Shown piece after piece: positions 21,171 through 31,957 of a stretch of 64,000 nucleotides of DNA. Origin of the DNA: Aradus depressus (lineage: Eukaryota > Arthropoda > Insecta > Hemiptera > Aradidae); the NCBI GenBank assembly GCA_963662175.1, contig OY759221.1, positions 28,569,027 through 28,633,026 of the forward strand. Reading direction: 5' to 3'. Each line of letters begins with the position of its first letter. Position 1 is the first letter of the stretch. The position numbers and the translations under genes were made by a program. The notes below the pieces were generated by a model, which saw only the letters and a list, made by a program, of their open reading frames with translations, ran no database searches and had not been told where the DNA came from.

Positions 21171-21212
21171 TGACTCTTGATAATGCCTTAACACGGCGAA
21201 ACTAGTTGAGTA
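21171..21212 (+). ncRNA. hammerhead-like motif in Penelope terminal repeat
   Basis: TTGATAA (21177-21183) sits where CUGAUGA is expected, so two core bases are changed. One T follows, then GCC/GGC stem II with a 7-nt loop, and GAAA at 21198-21201. ACTAGT gives a minimal stem III and T at 21207 a GUU triplet. Stem I is 4 bp: ACTC (21173-21176) with GAGT (21208-21211). Penelope-like elements are known to carry hammerhead motifs in their terminal repeats. This copy keeps the fold but its core changes predict low or no activity. Confidence 0.5.
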
Positions 21213-21925
21213 TTTGAGAATATATAGTGAAGTTTGACAAAGAAATTGTGTATTTTAATTATCTATTCCTAGAATGGAGCTTCACAAAGTAAAACCATAA
21301 ATTATTTAAAATTTAATGTTTTTCAACCTCCTGATTTCAAAAATGAAAAAAAAAAAAAAATGTGTGTGAACATGATAACTCCTGATAGAATGAATGTATC
21401 GACACGTTTATATTTGTATCCAGAACCTATTGATTTTCGAGTGTTCGAATGTACGAAATTTCATATGCGAATTCTAAACCCCCTGAGAAGGATAACTTGC
21501 AAACTAGGCCGAAGGGAAGCGGATTCAGGGGATGAGACTCAGCCCAAAAACCTCCATAACTGTCGATATAATGAACTTATCGACACAAAATTTAGTATGA
21601 TAATCCAAAAGTCCCTATGTAAATCAACTATTGATTACTAGCCCAAATGGTCGACGGAAGTGCATTGCCGGTTATTCAGAGACGACTTTTTTTGTTTAAG
21701 AATAACTTAAATAGAGGCGCGCTTTAGGTCACCGGCTAGTTGTCGCAATATGGATCAATGAGTGGAGTGTCATTCATAATTTTACTGAAGGATCATTCAA
21801 ACTGCAGTGTTTTATAATGAAGCTACAAACTGAAGTATCATTCAATTTTTTTTTTTTATTTCATTTTTACATTCAATTTATAATTTTATTTTATTAGATA
21901 ATTAATAATTTAATATAATTAATAC

Positions 21926-22270
21926 GAGGGCGCCGGTAGCTCAGTAATATGCGTGCTTGTCTTCTGAGCTCAAGATCGTGGGTTCAAAACCCGACCGAGG
22001 CCCTTTAGGTTATTTTATCTGGGAAGTAAAATAAACTTAATCACGCCGTCCTTCGGATGGGACGTTAAGCGATGGTCCCGAGCCTGTACGATGTCAGGTA
22101 CTCGTTAAAGACTCCTACCCAAGGTGAATAAAAAATTTAGGGTAGACTCAATTTAGGAATCCCACAGTAGAGTCGGGCTCATGTCCAACAGAGTGACGAA
22201 AGAGCGCTCTGGTAGTAGGCGATATGAACTCGTAGTTAAAGCCCGGGCATGAGTCATAAAACCTAAACCT
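21926..22270 (+). mobile_element. tRNA-derived SINE, full-length, with target duplication
   Basis: Complete head, body and CCTAA-type tail (cctaaacct). It is flanked by a perfect 12-bp direct repeat TATAATTAATAC (21914-21925 and 22270-22281), direct proof of retroposition. Confidence 0.95.
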
Positions 22271-22289
22271 ATAATTAATACTATTATTA

Positions 22290-23300
22290 AACTTTCAATT
22301 AAAATATTTAATATTTATTTTTTTTTTAAATAAGTCTTTTAGATCCATGTTTCGCGGTTGCTTCCTATACCGCTACCAAGTACAGGAAATTTCTTTTTGA
22401 ACAATTTAATTATTAAATAATATATTTAAATAATAAATATATTTAAAAAACCCTTTACAGTTACATCCATGTTGTTCTTTGTTTTTCGTATTACAGTACC
22501 TATAGTTTATTGTACCATGTTATTACAATTGTTATTGCTATTTCTATTTTCTGTCTTATTATTATTATTTTTCTGTTTACTTTATTTTATTTTTATATGT
22601 CTTATTGGTACAATTGTACATGAATTTTCTTTATTTAGTATGAACTTTCATTATTTATTTTTGCTATGACCCTCTCTCCTGACAGACGGCCCTGGCCGTT
22701 GTTAGTATTGTATACTCGATATTAGAATGTTTTGTAAGTGCATCTGTATACAAAGTATATATTCGGGATGAGGTCATCCTCATTTCTCCAATTACTGGCG
22801 GATGTAGAGGAAATCACGGTATCTCGGGTGATCCCTTGTCGTTTCAGTCATGTCTGAGGATTCCACGTCAGTCTTCGGTATATAGAACTCAAGATAGCAA
22901 ACTTGATCAGAGGAAACTGGAGGGCTAACTATAACTAACTAGATTTCTAAATCCGAATCACTTATTACTTTAAATTTTTCTTTCTACCCCCATTTTTTTT
23001 TCTGCAGCTTATTAAATTACATGATAAGCAAAAATAAAGAATTGAATGTATTATGTAAATGATGTCGGTCTGTATCGATGATCCATCATCTAAATTATGA
23101 GAGACTATTTATGACGGAGTACCCATCATCATCATAGCTAATGATCTAGTGAAATCTGTCAGATCCAAATTTGGACGCCTTGAAATGAGATGTCAGCGTC
23201 AAAATTTTCTGAATATCCTAACAAGACACCGCCCGAGATATCCATCAATGACTCATTCTATGAGTGTAATAAAAATTAAATATATATATATTTATTTTTA
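22290..23300. other. AT-rich sequence, no gene recognised
   Basis: A small ORF at 22469-22669 is almost all Leu, Phe, Ile and Tyr; it reflects T-rich composition. No repeat family assigned. Confidence 0.5.
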
Positions 23301-23309
23301 CTGTCTTAT

Positions 23310-23520
23310 ACCTAACCTAACTACTATAAGGAAGTATTCTAATCGTGTTAAAAATTGAGATCGAGTTTTCACGTTTCACAGTCCCCTGAGTACTTTTTCG
23401 CGATGTGTGTCTATCTGGGTGTAACGTGAGCGCTCTAATTCTGAAACGATTGTAGCTAAAAAATAGAAATTTGAAATGAGGATATCACGTGTGTTAACTT
23501 ATGATTAAGGCCAAAATCGG
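23310..23520 (+). repeat. interspersed repeat F, copy 1
   Basis: Shares ataaggaagtattctaatcg, gagatcgag, ttcacgttt, cagtcccctgagtactttttcgcg and tcacgtgtgttaact-like phrases with 24470-24780 and 34790-35240. Confidence 0.65.
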
Positions 23521-23910
23521 GAGAAAATTGAGTGCACTTTACTTCAGAATGGATCTAAGAGCTATGACAGGGCTGATTACAGGACACTGTCATATGAACA
23601 AACACCTATACAATATGGGCATCGCTAGAAGCCCTCTGTGCAGGAAATGTGCCGAGGAAAATGAGATTCCGGTTCATATTCGAATCCGGTGCGGGGCACT
23701 AGAAAACAGACGTTTCCACTGTTTCGGGTCTGCCATAACAGAACCGAAGCAGGTAATGGAAGGAACCTGCAGAAGAATCCTGGAGTATATCAAAGATACA
23801 GGGCTGCTGTAGGGACCAACACACAAAGGGCACACAATAGGCCTACTCTGGCCGCGATGACACAAATCAACCCTCGGGGAAAAAAAAGAAAGAAAAAAAA
23901 AAAAAAAAAA
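23480..23910 (+). pseudogene. LINE RNase H C-terminal fragment with poly-A tail
   Basis: A 103-codon frame (23501-23812) reads MTGLITGHCHMNKHLYNMGI, then SPLCRKCAEENE, PVHIRIRC and ILEYIKDTGLL. This is the C-terminal RNase H/zinc-knuckle end of LINE ORF2 proteins (L.TGH..L..HL..MG......CR.C...EE....H....C). The 3' UTR (ggccgcgatgacacaaatca, accctcgggga) and the A-rich tail at 23879-23910 complete the element's 3' end. The first ATG of the frame is internal to the domain, so this is a 5'-truncated copy and not a gene. Confidence 0.75.
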
Positions 23911-23914
23911 ATTC

Positions 23915-24230
23915 ACATTTTTAAATTTGATTCTGTGAAAACGATAACTCACGATAGAAAGAATTATCGTAACGAAAGTTTTATGAAAATCTAGACATGT
24001 CTTCGTGTACATCTGTTATTTTTCAGCTAAATGGACTTTAGGGAAGGAGGATTAGGCTGCGGAAGGAATAACTGCCGTTTCATATGTAAATTCAAATCCC
24101 CATAAGGACGAAACTTATTAATTTTCACCAAAATCGGCAGAAGGGAAGGGGAGGATCAGAGGGGGCTCAACAATCGTTTTGGGGAAGTACATGGCAGGTG
24201 ATTCACCGACAACTTTTTTCTATTTTCTTT
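23915..24230 (+). repeat. interspersed repeat B copy
   Basis: Landmarks aacgataactcacgatagaa, acgaaacttattaattttca, gcagaagggaaggggaggat and the 3' end gattcaccgacaactttttt. Confidence 0.8.
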
Positions 24231-24469
24231 TATATAATTTTATGAGTAACGAAATTGTACTTAACGTTAGCAAATAGTGTGTATAAACTCCCTGCAATAT
24301 AATAAATTTATAAACAGACCCAATTAAGATTTTATCGTGAAGCCAATTGGATGCGCAATCTGGTTTGAATCTAAATGGACTCATAACCATCTAGCATTAC
24401 TTATGTCTTTGCATTTATAAGTTTCTTTTTTCCCTCCTTATGTATATATATGTATACATTGCCCCATAG

Positions 24470-24780
24470 ATTTTTACTTTCTTGTATAAGAAATTACTTT
24501 AGGAAGTATAGTAATCGTCCCAAAATCCGAGGTCGAAGTATCAAGGAAATTTCACGTTTGAAGATCTCCTGACAATTTTAGAGATCTAATTATATTTTGA
24601 TCGAAATCGGACGAAATTTTTAGAATGGCCTAATCAAAAATATATTCAAATAAAAGTTTTAGAGAAAACTGAAAGGCAGTTTTTATATGAAATACGATTT
24701 TTCGAAGGTCGTAGATTGTGATACATACGCACTGAATATCGTCCATTTTGAAATTAATTTTTTTAGACATTTGTTCAAAG
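24470..24780 (+). repeat. interspersed repeat F, copy 2
   Basis: agtatagtaatcgtcccaaa and atccgaggtcgaagt match the other F copies. Confidence 0.6.
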
Positions 24781-24806
24781 ATGGGGGAAAAAAAGGAAGT
24801 AGCTGT

Positions 24807-25007
24807 GAACTACGAGGTCATATCGCCTACTACCAGAGCGCTCTTTCGTCACTCTGGTGGACATGAGCCCGATTCTACTATGGGAGTCCTAAATTTTGCC
24901 TATCCTAAATTTGTATTCACCTAGGCTAGGGGTGACGAGTACCTGACATCGTACAGGCTCGGGACCATCGCTTAACGTCCCATCCGAAGGACGGCGTGTT
25001 TAAGTTC
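24807..25007 (-). mobile_element. tRNA-derived SINE, truncated at both ends
   Basis: Body from gaactacgaggtcatatcgc to gacggcgtgtttaagtt; tail and head missing. Confidence 0.85.
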
Positions 25008-25407
25008 AAGGGGTGGGGGGAGCTTAACAAAAAACTATCGAAAAAAAAACGAAATGTTATAATATATTTGAATCTATTGAAGTAAATTGAAAATTTTTTT
25101 ATCTAAGTGATAAATCGTGTTTTTGTAAAGAAGTTGTGTAAACTAATTTTGCGAGATCCCCATTAGATAGATGTGACGGTACCGAAATAAACCGAGAGAA
25201 GAGAAGAGAGACGGAGGCTTCTTAAGTGGTCCTCACTTCATCTCCGTCTGTAAACTATCGATATTTTGTACCGATATGTTATTAGTATGTAGAAAAATAG
25301 CCTCGCAAGAAATCGATTTTTTGATTTAAACAAAAATGTATTATTGTTGAATGATTTAAATATAGTTGTGGAGTAAATAAAATCAAAAAACTAAAATAGT
25401 TATTGTG

Positions 25408-25556
25408 GGTCATGCCCGGGCTTTACGTCCGAGGTTATATTGCTTAAATTTTATTGCCTTAAATTGTCCTAAATGTTGTGTCTTTAACGAGTACCTGACA
25501 TCGCACAGGCTTTGGACCATCGCTTAATGTCTCATCCGAAAGACGGCGTACTCAAG
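25408..25556 (-). mobile_element. tRNA-derived SINE, decayed copy
   Basis: ggtcatgcccgggctttacg through tttaacgagtacctgacatc to aaagacggcgtactcaag, with an internal deletion. Confidence 0.75.
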
Positions 25557-25729
25557 AGAAAAAGGTTTGTTTTTATATAGAAGGTGAGTGCCTATGGGAT
25601 TTATCGGCAGTTATTGAGGTTTGTGTTTCCCCTTCCCCCATACCTCCCTTCCTGTTGGCAGACTGAAAATAATAGGGGTCGTCTTTATGGGGGGGCAAAG
25701 GGGATGGGGTAGCACCTTTTCTAGGGTTG

Positions 25730-26160
25730 ACCTAGTACGAGTCCTCACCCAAGCCTAGGGGAATAGAGGTGTAGAAATCATCCTCAAAGAAGCTGCTCCC
25801 AGGACCGTCCGTGCGTGACTACCAGCCCTAGGCGGCCCACAGCTTTTTCTGTGGTGTCCGGAGAATCTAGACTGGGAAATCAATGAACATCTCTGGTGGT
25901 GGGCAGCAGAAATACTGCTGGGAACCCGTTGTCGCGTGGAGATGGGGCCTCAATCACCCATCATCAGTACAACAGGACTGTCACAACGGGAACGAGACGG
26001 CACGGAAATGGACATTCGAATCGGAACATGGAAAGAAGACCAAGGACAGCAAATATTCATGGAGACCAGTCCAACAGGGAAACGCCCGAGTGGAAGACCC
26101 AGAATGATCTGGAATACATAAAGAGGATCGGACAGCAAGGGGTAAGACTAAAGCTGAGAG
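25730..26160 (+). pseudogene. internally deleted LINE (5' UTR and EN start fused to C-terminus)
   Basis: The GC-rich leader 25730-25970 leads to a frame reading MDIRIGTWK, like the start of the endonuclease domain of RTE-type LINEs (.RIGTWN). The next residues are a C-terminal type tail (TSPTGKRPSGRPRMIW). No reverse transcriptase lies between, so a large internal deletion is inferred. Confidence is limited because both matches are short. Confidence 0.4.
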
Positions 26161-26164
26161 TGCA

Positions 26165-26225
26165 AAGACTTAGTTCACTATTTCGCGCTGGAGAAGCTGG
26201 TCTTTCACCGACTTTTTTTTGTTTG
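26165..26225 (+). repeat. repeat B 3' end
   Basis: ctatttcgcgctggagaagc and tctttcaccgactttttttg only. Confidence 0.6.
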
Positions 26226-26593
26226 AAATTCATTAATTATTGTAAATTAAAGTTCTTCTGGATCTAGCGTTACTAAGAAAAGCTGTAAATAATCTAGGAC
26301 TCATCAACCCTCCGCTGTCGTTTTCTTTATGGGGAAATAAAATTCTAAATGGCCTTTGTACTTAAAAGTGTTATTAGCCATATTGGCTCCTTGGTGGCAT
26401 TTTGTTAGTAGTTAACTACCACATTACAAACCACTTAACTAATTATGTTTTGTGGTTTGCGTTGATTGCGTAAAAAAATAATTCAGATTAACAATGGGAT
26501 TATCAAGGCTGCATGTTAGTTCAAATTAAAGGTACAAGATAAATATATAAATAATAATAAACTTTAGTTTATACTAATACATATAGTTAGTTA

Positions 26594-26840
26594 TTATAAC
26601 TCATGCCCTGGCTTTAACTACGAGGTAGTATCGTCTACTACCTGAGTGCTCTTCCGTCGCTCCGCTGAACACGAGATCGAAATTTTTTTTCACCCAGATT
26701 TAGTTACCTGGTAGAGGTCTTTATCCTAGTATATCGTACACGCTCGGGACCATCGTTTAACTTCCCGTCCGAAGGACGGCGTGCTCAAGGATTTTTTAAC
26801 CGACCAGATCAGCGGCTGGCACGCTACTTCTGAGTTACCG
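26594..26840 (-). mobile_element. tRNA-derived SINE, diverged copy
   Basis: Runs from aactcatgccctggctttaac to cttctgagttaccgg with many substitutions; older than the CCTAA-tailed copies. 26230-26590 holds nothing recognised. Confidence 0.8.
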
Positions 26841-26929
26841 GAAATATATACAAGTGCAGTACACGAAAGCGATAATTTTTGCGAAAATTTCATTTAAATT
26901 TTATATTTATAACTATATTTGGCCTCACT

Positions 26930-27120
26930 CTTATATAAAAAGGATAGGGGAAATTATGTAATCGGTCAGAAATTCGACGTTGAGTTTTCACAGGAATTTC
27001 ATGTTTTCTGACCCCCTGATTCCAACATTTTCCTGGCTGCAAGTGTATGTGTCTCTGAACACGATAATTCGTTATAGAATAAATATATTGACATGAATTT
27101 TATTTGTGTACCCAATACTC
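26930..27120 (+). repeat. interspersed repeat B, 5' half
   Basis: aggggaaattatgtaatcgg, gaaattcgacgttgagtttt and gataattcgttatagaataa. Confidence 0.8.
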
Positions 27121-27375
27121 CATCATTGTCAGGCAGATCGTCTGTGAAATTAACTGTAATAGAACGACTTGTATACAACGCAGTTCTCAAACCTATATGA
27201 AACGGACCAAGGCCTTCTGGCTAATCTCCAGCGCATCCAATCCTTTCAATCCAAAATTCTTCGTAAAATAGCCAATACTCCTTACTACGTCTCCAACAAA
27301 ACTCTTAACACCTTAACGTACCTTTTGTCACCAAAGTTGCTAAATCCAAGGATCAAAAATTATTTTCCTCTCTTA

Positions 27376-28081
27376 AGCTGCGTTTACACTAGCGAAACTC
27401 CCTCGCGAAAGTCACTCGGGCGAAAGTTACTCGCTTCAAGTGAAATTTTGCACTACCCAAAACAGAGCGCAATTCAGAGCGTAAAATTGCGCGAATAGGA
27501 CGAGCCGCCTTCAGTTCTGGTTTCGCAGCCAACATGGCAACTTTGTCCCTCCAGCAGCTGCAGCCGCGTTTTCCGTCATGTCAATGGCATTTTTGATCAA
27601 GAAAGGGAAGAAGAAAAATCGCCGCCCTCGACGATGGTGGAGCAAACAATTATTCCTTGGAAGGAACCAATATGGAAACAACCTTATGAGAGGAATTGTA
27701 CAGGAACCCATTGATGATACAATTAAGAACTTCGTCCGCATGAGTTAGTATAGTTCAGAACTAATTTCCTTCCATGCATCTTCTCTTTTATTGCGATTCA
27801 AATAGTTTTTGTTTTTTGGATTCCACATAAAATCTCTATTTTTGTAGAGCTGCAAGCACTGTTGTTGATTCATCCCTCGCGCAACTACGGCGACCATGTT
27901 TACACTAAGCGAAACTCGACGTGCGAAACCGTTTGATGCGCGGACAAAAACCGACTGAGCCCCGGCTCGCAGCGAGGGCCCTCACCCCCCAATTACTCAG
28001 GGGTGGGGGCACGTCTACACTAGCGCTATTCTCTCGCGAAATTATTTCGCGCGAGGAAGGTTCGCTAGTGTAAACGCAGCT
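27376..28081. mobile_element. non-autonomous PIF/Harbinger transposon
   Basis: A 706-bp element with 21-bp perfect terminal inverted repeats (27376-27396 and 28061-28081; they begin AGCTGCGTTTACACTAGCG), flanked by TTA on both sides (27373-27375, 28082-28084). A TWA 3-bp duplication is the PIF/Harbinger hallmark. The paralogous LINE at 40.16 kb shows the empty site with one TTA. It contains a small transposase-like frame but no DDE catalytic domain. Subterminal CTCGCG/CGCGAG motifs recur. Confidence 0.85.
27578..27748 (+). pseudogene. truncated Harbinger transposase N-terminus
   Basis: A 56-residue frame. It has a basic start (KKGKKKNRRPRRWW), then FLGRNQYGNNL and an acidic stretch ending TIKNFVRMS. 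The pattern RRWW...G....L..EL...D...F.NF.RMS is the N-terminal signature of Harbinger nuclease-type transposases before the DDE domain. The frame stops right after RMS, so only the first part of the protein remains. Its location between Harbinger-type ends supports the assignment. Confidence 0.6.
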
Positions 28082-28349
28082 TTAGTTCCTACAATAATCT
28101 TCTAGTCCCTGCCCTCCATTCTGCCACACTTCCCCAACGACCGCTTAAGCTACAATGGTCTAGAGACCTTCTTAGCAGCAGCTGAGAGTAATTTAATGAC
28201 TGGGGAGTGTCATCATTTCTCCCCTCTTGACATTTTGACATTGCCATTATCTCTCTCTTAGCATATATGCTTGTTGTATTTTTTTTTTATACAGTTGTAA
28301 ATATCTGTTTGTAAAATGAAAAAAAAAAAAAATAAAAAAAAAAAGATTA

Positions 28350-28565
28350 GTCCCTAAATAAGACCCTATTGATTTTCAACCAAGTCGGATTGGTTTGAGA
28401 GGGAGAGCAAAAACTTAGTTGATTAATTTATGCTGGGGAAGTACATTGCCATTGATTCATCTTATTTGTGTGTAGAACTCAATTGTTTACAGAGTGAGAG
28501 CAAAAACTTAGTTGATTATTTCGCCCTCGGAAAGAAATTGCTGGTGTCTCATCGACGACTTTTTT
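28350..28565 (+). repeat. repeat B 3' ends, partly duplicated
   Basis: gcaaaaacttagttgattaa occurs twice, at 28408 and 28501, each followed by a version of the 3' end (ctggggaagtacattgccat; gtctcatcgacgactttttt). Confidence 0.7.
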
Positions 28566-28569
28566 TGTT

Positions 28570-28800
28570 TGAAGAAAGAAAGAAACAATATTCAGACAAG
28601 AAAGAAACAAAAAAAAATGAAAGATGTAACTCAGAAGGACGGATGTTTACAGAGAGAAATCTTATGTCTTGTGTCGTGTAAACAAGAAACTAATTCTGTA
28701 TGTTGACTGCATCAAGACACCGCAGTTCCACATGAGTTCTATAGTGAAGTTAAGTACGTGTTTCCAGAAGATTCGTAAAGTTGGCAGATTTCCATAGTGG
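28570..28800. other. no gene recognised
   Basis: A-rich stretch with short frames only. Confidence 0.45.
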
Positions 28801-28950
28801 AAATTCACAACTTTCTCATCTTAAAGTATGGGAAAGTTGTGTAATCTGTCAGAAATTGGATGTTGAGTTTTTTACAGGAATATCAAGTTTTCCGACTTTC
28901 TGATTCCAAACATCTTCTAAAAAATCAGCTAAGATTCCACTCTTTCCATT
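28800..28950 (+). repeat. repeat B 5' end
   Basis: cttaaagtatgggaaagttg, agaaattggatgttgagttt, gactttctgattccaaacat. Confidence 0.7.
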
Positions 28951-29203
28951 TTAATACCAATCGACTGTTTTTGCTAAAAATCGTTGACGTATGTGGGTTT
29001 CACAGATCCACAAGCAGGTAGGCAGCTGGTTGAAAGTAGAAGGGGAATGACAGATCGCTTAGAGCCAATAGGAGAGCGACGAAAGTGTCACTTTGACAAC
29101 AGTCCAACGTTGTCACTCTTCCCGATCTGTAGTAGCATTGCACACTTATAAAACTGAGAAAATAACGAATTCAAAGGTTGCGTGTGACAAAGCCAGAATA
29201 TGA

Positions 29204-29683
29204 TTGTAGAAATGTTTTGCCAACTGACATTCAGAGAATACTATAATTTTCATTTGATGTTTTAATTTGCCTTTAAATTCTATGTATTTGTTTTTATTCA
29301 CTTTAAATTCTATTTTACATTTATATAATTCATGAGTCATACCTATATAAGTACCAACACTACTGTTAGATTCGCTTTATTAGATTTTATATATATATTT
29401 CTTCTTTTTTATTTTATATTTATTATTATCTTGTAAATATCAGTTTATTGAAATGTATAGAGTAACAAAAAACAAGGGATTCCCCGTCACTACCTAAAAA
29501 AAAACCCTCCATAACTGTACCTTCTACCCTGTCAACCAATTCTATCAGTTTATAAGTGACTCTTGAACACGGCGAAACTAGTTCAGTATTTGAGAATATA
29601 TAGTGAAGTTTGACAAAGAAATATTTTAATTATCTATTCCTAGAATGGAGCTTCACAAAGTAAATCTGGAAACCATAAATTAT
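29204..29683 (+). mobile_element. Penelope-like element, short 3' copy
   Basis: 480 bp matching 20811-21300 (attgtagaaatgttttgcca through the terminal repeat to ggagcttcacaaagtaaa). It is flanked by an 11-bp direct repeat CCAGAATATGA (29193-29203 and 29684-29694). No coding part is left. The hammerhead-like motif (29556-29595) has lost part of stem II (ctcttgaacacggcgaaac). Confidence 0.8.
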
Positions 29684-29699
29684 CCAGAATATGACCTAA

Positions 29700-30145
29700 A
29701 GAGGATTGAGGAATAATTTGGTTGTAAAATATTAGAAAGCTCGATCCTTGTCATGACGTTCCTATCTAGACGATCCTCCTCGAAGTTTGAGTCGGTGCTG
29801 GCCGAGATATCTGCTCTGATAAGATAGCATCCTGGGAGTGTTTGAGCTCTTCAGCTCTCTTGTCCCTCTTGGTCTGCCTCCACTGCTAGACAGATTGTTG
29901 GGGTGAAGGGAACCAGCCGCGCCCCCGTGACCACCCACCTCTACTTCCATTTAGTTGCAGGAATGAGACATCTCAGACAGTATCGTGTTCGGGGGGTCTC
30001 TGAACTGAACATTTCTTTTTCTTATGGTTTATCATATTACTTTGTACATAGTTTTCGTTATTTTGTTTTACTTTATGTATTTTCAACTTCTGAGTTGAGA
30101 CACGCGGACATATTGTGGAAACTTGTAATAAATAAATAAAACAAA
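29700..30145 (+). other. unassigned segment with polyadenylation-like end
   Basis: Relatively GC-rich to about 30000, then AT-rich, ending in overlapping aataaa at 30126-30138. No reading frame with a recognisable domain. It could be the 3' part of an unidentified element or gene. Confidence 0.25.
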
Positions 30146-30149
30146 CTTA

Positions 30150-30790
30150 TTTATGTATTTTCTCTTTCATAGAGATATGATTCACCGGCCTGATTTTAAT
30201 CATTTTAATTCATTGAAAACTTTAAAAGACCAATTCATTGTGTTAAATAAGCGAAAAACAATTATAAGATTATTCGGAGTACAGAATTGTAATAAGTAAT
30301 GATTTTCTGGGTCACAAAGTCAAACAAACTTCATTGAACTACCTACTTGAATTCTTCAGACAAAAAGCCTTAAGTTGACCAGCTAAGTCCACATCAACCC
30401 TACATTAAGTTGCCTTCCGGGGCACATTTCAGTGGGTTTATGACGCCCTAATAACCCTTCTGCCCTTCATTTAGAAGGTTTTATAGAGGTTGATCCCTCA
30501 ATGAAACCCAACCCAGAGCCTAAGTCCTCTCCTAACAGAATCTACCCCGAATACATTCAATGGACTGGAAGATTAGATGAACTGTGTATCATTTCGTAAA
30601 GGTTTAATGACAATATTCGTTTCAGCTTTACGAAGTATATGGGAGAAATGTTTCTGGAAATTGGCCGAAGCACAGTGGTCGGAATTTCATCGCGATGTAG
30701 TGAGACACTCGATTAGGAAGAGAAAATGGGGTCCTTTCCCAAACAAGTTATATATTTGGGGTGAACGCTTCTGGTTGTTACACCATCCTG
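30150..30790. other. no gene recognised
   Basis: Short frames only; a loose repeat B match near 30630. Confidence 0.45.
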
Positions 30791-30794
30791 AGGT

Positions 30795-31060
30795 AACTTC
30801 TCCAGTTATACGAAGTATAGGGAAAATATGTACTCGGCCTGAAATTCGAAGCGGCTTTTCAACGGAATTTCATCTTTTCCAACAATAACCCCCATAGAAT
30901 GAATGTATTGACACGCAATTTCGTAAGGAAAAGAGAGGCTTAACACAAAAATTCAAATAACTGCCGTATTGACACGAAATTTCATATGTATATTCAAAGC
31001 CCTATAAGAACGACAGTCGGTTGACATTGGAGGGAGAGAAAAAATTAAAGTAATTAATTT
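30795..31060 (+). repeat. interspersed repeat B copy with 5' hairpin
   Basis: Starts acttctccagttatacgaag tatagg (hairpin TATAC-GAA-GTATA), then aaattcgaagcggcttttca, acacgaaatttcatatgtat, and ends with gaaaaaattaaagtaattaa. Confidence 0.8.
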
Positions 31061-31484
31061 GTGCTTTTATATTATATTTTTCCCTCATTTTTGGAGCAGT
31101 GGGTAGAAAAACATTAAATCCGCAAAAAAACTGAACATTTGAATGATTTTCATATGGTTAAAACGTACGGAATTACTCATCCTCAAACGTGCATTACGAC
31201 CTGTCTGTCCTATATAGAAGCTACTTGATCGTTTTAAAATTAGATTTTTATTTTTTTTTCTAACATTCGTGTTTTCAGATCGTGTCTTAATCAAAAAATG
31301 ACATAAAAACCAAATAATCGTTTGTTTTTCTGGGAATTCTGTCTATTCTGTGAATTCTAAAATAATATCATATTTGTTAAAATAAAATTAACATTCAATT
31401 ATTAGAGTATCAATTATATGAGCCACGTGTATTTACGAGCACATAATAATTTCGTAACTGACGAATCTTTTATGTATTTTTATT

Positions 31485-31753
31485 GTACATACATACATAT
31501 GTACATTGTATTTACAATGAAGGGAACGCCGATTTTTTACCGATTACAATTTTTTTAACAAATAATATTTTTAGAATTTTGTTTTAAATATGTATGTAAT
31601 AAAACGCAGATTTCAAAATATCTTTTTAATGATTTGATAAATATATGTATGTACGTACATTTTCTCATTAATTGATTATTTCCGTTATCCGGTGTTTTCT
31701 GTTATTCGGCGTCACGTCGGTCCCGGCAACGCCGGAAAAGGGAGAGTCTACTG
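31485..31753. mobile_element. pogo/Tigger-like element end
   Basis: The right terminus reads inward CAGTAGACTCTCCC and is followed by TA (31754-31755), the form of pogo/Tigger ends with TA targets. The left part (acatacatacatatgtacat tg..., tgaagggaacgc) is shared with 39655-39700, where a Tigger-type transposase start follows. No left terminus identified. Confidence 0.45.
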
Positions 31754-31885
31754 TATATTTATAATAAAATTCTATAATAAAATATATTAAAATTAGTTTT
31801 TTTGCGAAAATGGATGCTTAAAAATCTGAATTATATATAATTTTTTTTGTTATTATTAAGAATGAGATAGTCATTTGGGTTGTGA

Positions 31886-31957
31886 AGGAACTACAGACGG
31901 TTTGAATACAATACGGAACGAAGGAACTACAGACGGTTTGAATACAATACGGAACGA
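31886..31957 (+). repeat. 36-bp tandem duplication
   Basis: Two adjacent identical copies of a 36-bp unit beginning aaggaactacagacggtttg. Confidence 0.9.

Larger units (their letters stand above)
20521..21307 (+). mobile_element. Penelope-like element, 5'-truncated, complete insertion
   Basis: It is bounded by a 10-bp direct repeat AAAATTTAAT (20511-20520 and 21308-21317), and removal restores repeat B. The order is an inverted copy of the terminal repeat (20521-20676), the C-terminal coding end (20677-20799), a 3' UTR, and the direct terminal repeat (21102 to about 21300). The 156-bp inverted arms are nearly identical. A 5'-truncated body with an inverted terminal piece is typical of Penelope-like elements. 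Related copies: 29204-29683 and 7405-7622. Confidence 0.8.
20455..21690 (+). repeat. interspersed repeat B, copy split by a Penelope-like element
   Basis: The 5' end is at 20455-20520 (acttccccagctgtatgagg); the copy resumes at 21308 (aatttaatgtttttcaacct) and ends at 21690 (ttattcagagacgactttt). Confidence 0.8.
27163..28345 (+). pseudogene. jockey-like LINE 3' end, interrupted by a Harbinger element
   Basis: The frame before the insert reads LVYNAVLKPI then LQRIQSFQSKILRKIANTPY and YVSNKTLNTL, the C-terminal region of jockey-type ORF2. It is broken by a stop and a frameshift. After 28081 it continues with the 3' UTR (cctgccctccattctgccac, gcatatatgcttgttgtatt) and an A-rich tail at 28319-28345. 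The minus-strand fragment at 40070-40325 is the same family without the insert. Confidence 0.8.

Noticed and set aside
22469..22669. Small membrane protein
   Set aside because: The run of Leu/Phe/Tyr comes from T-rich DNA; no supporting signal.
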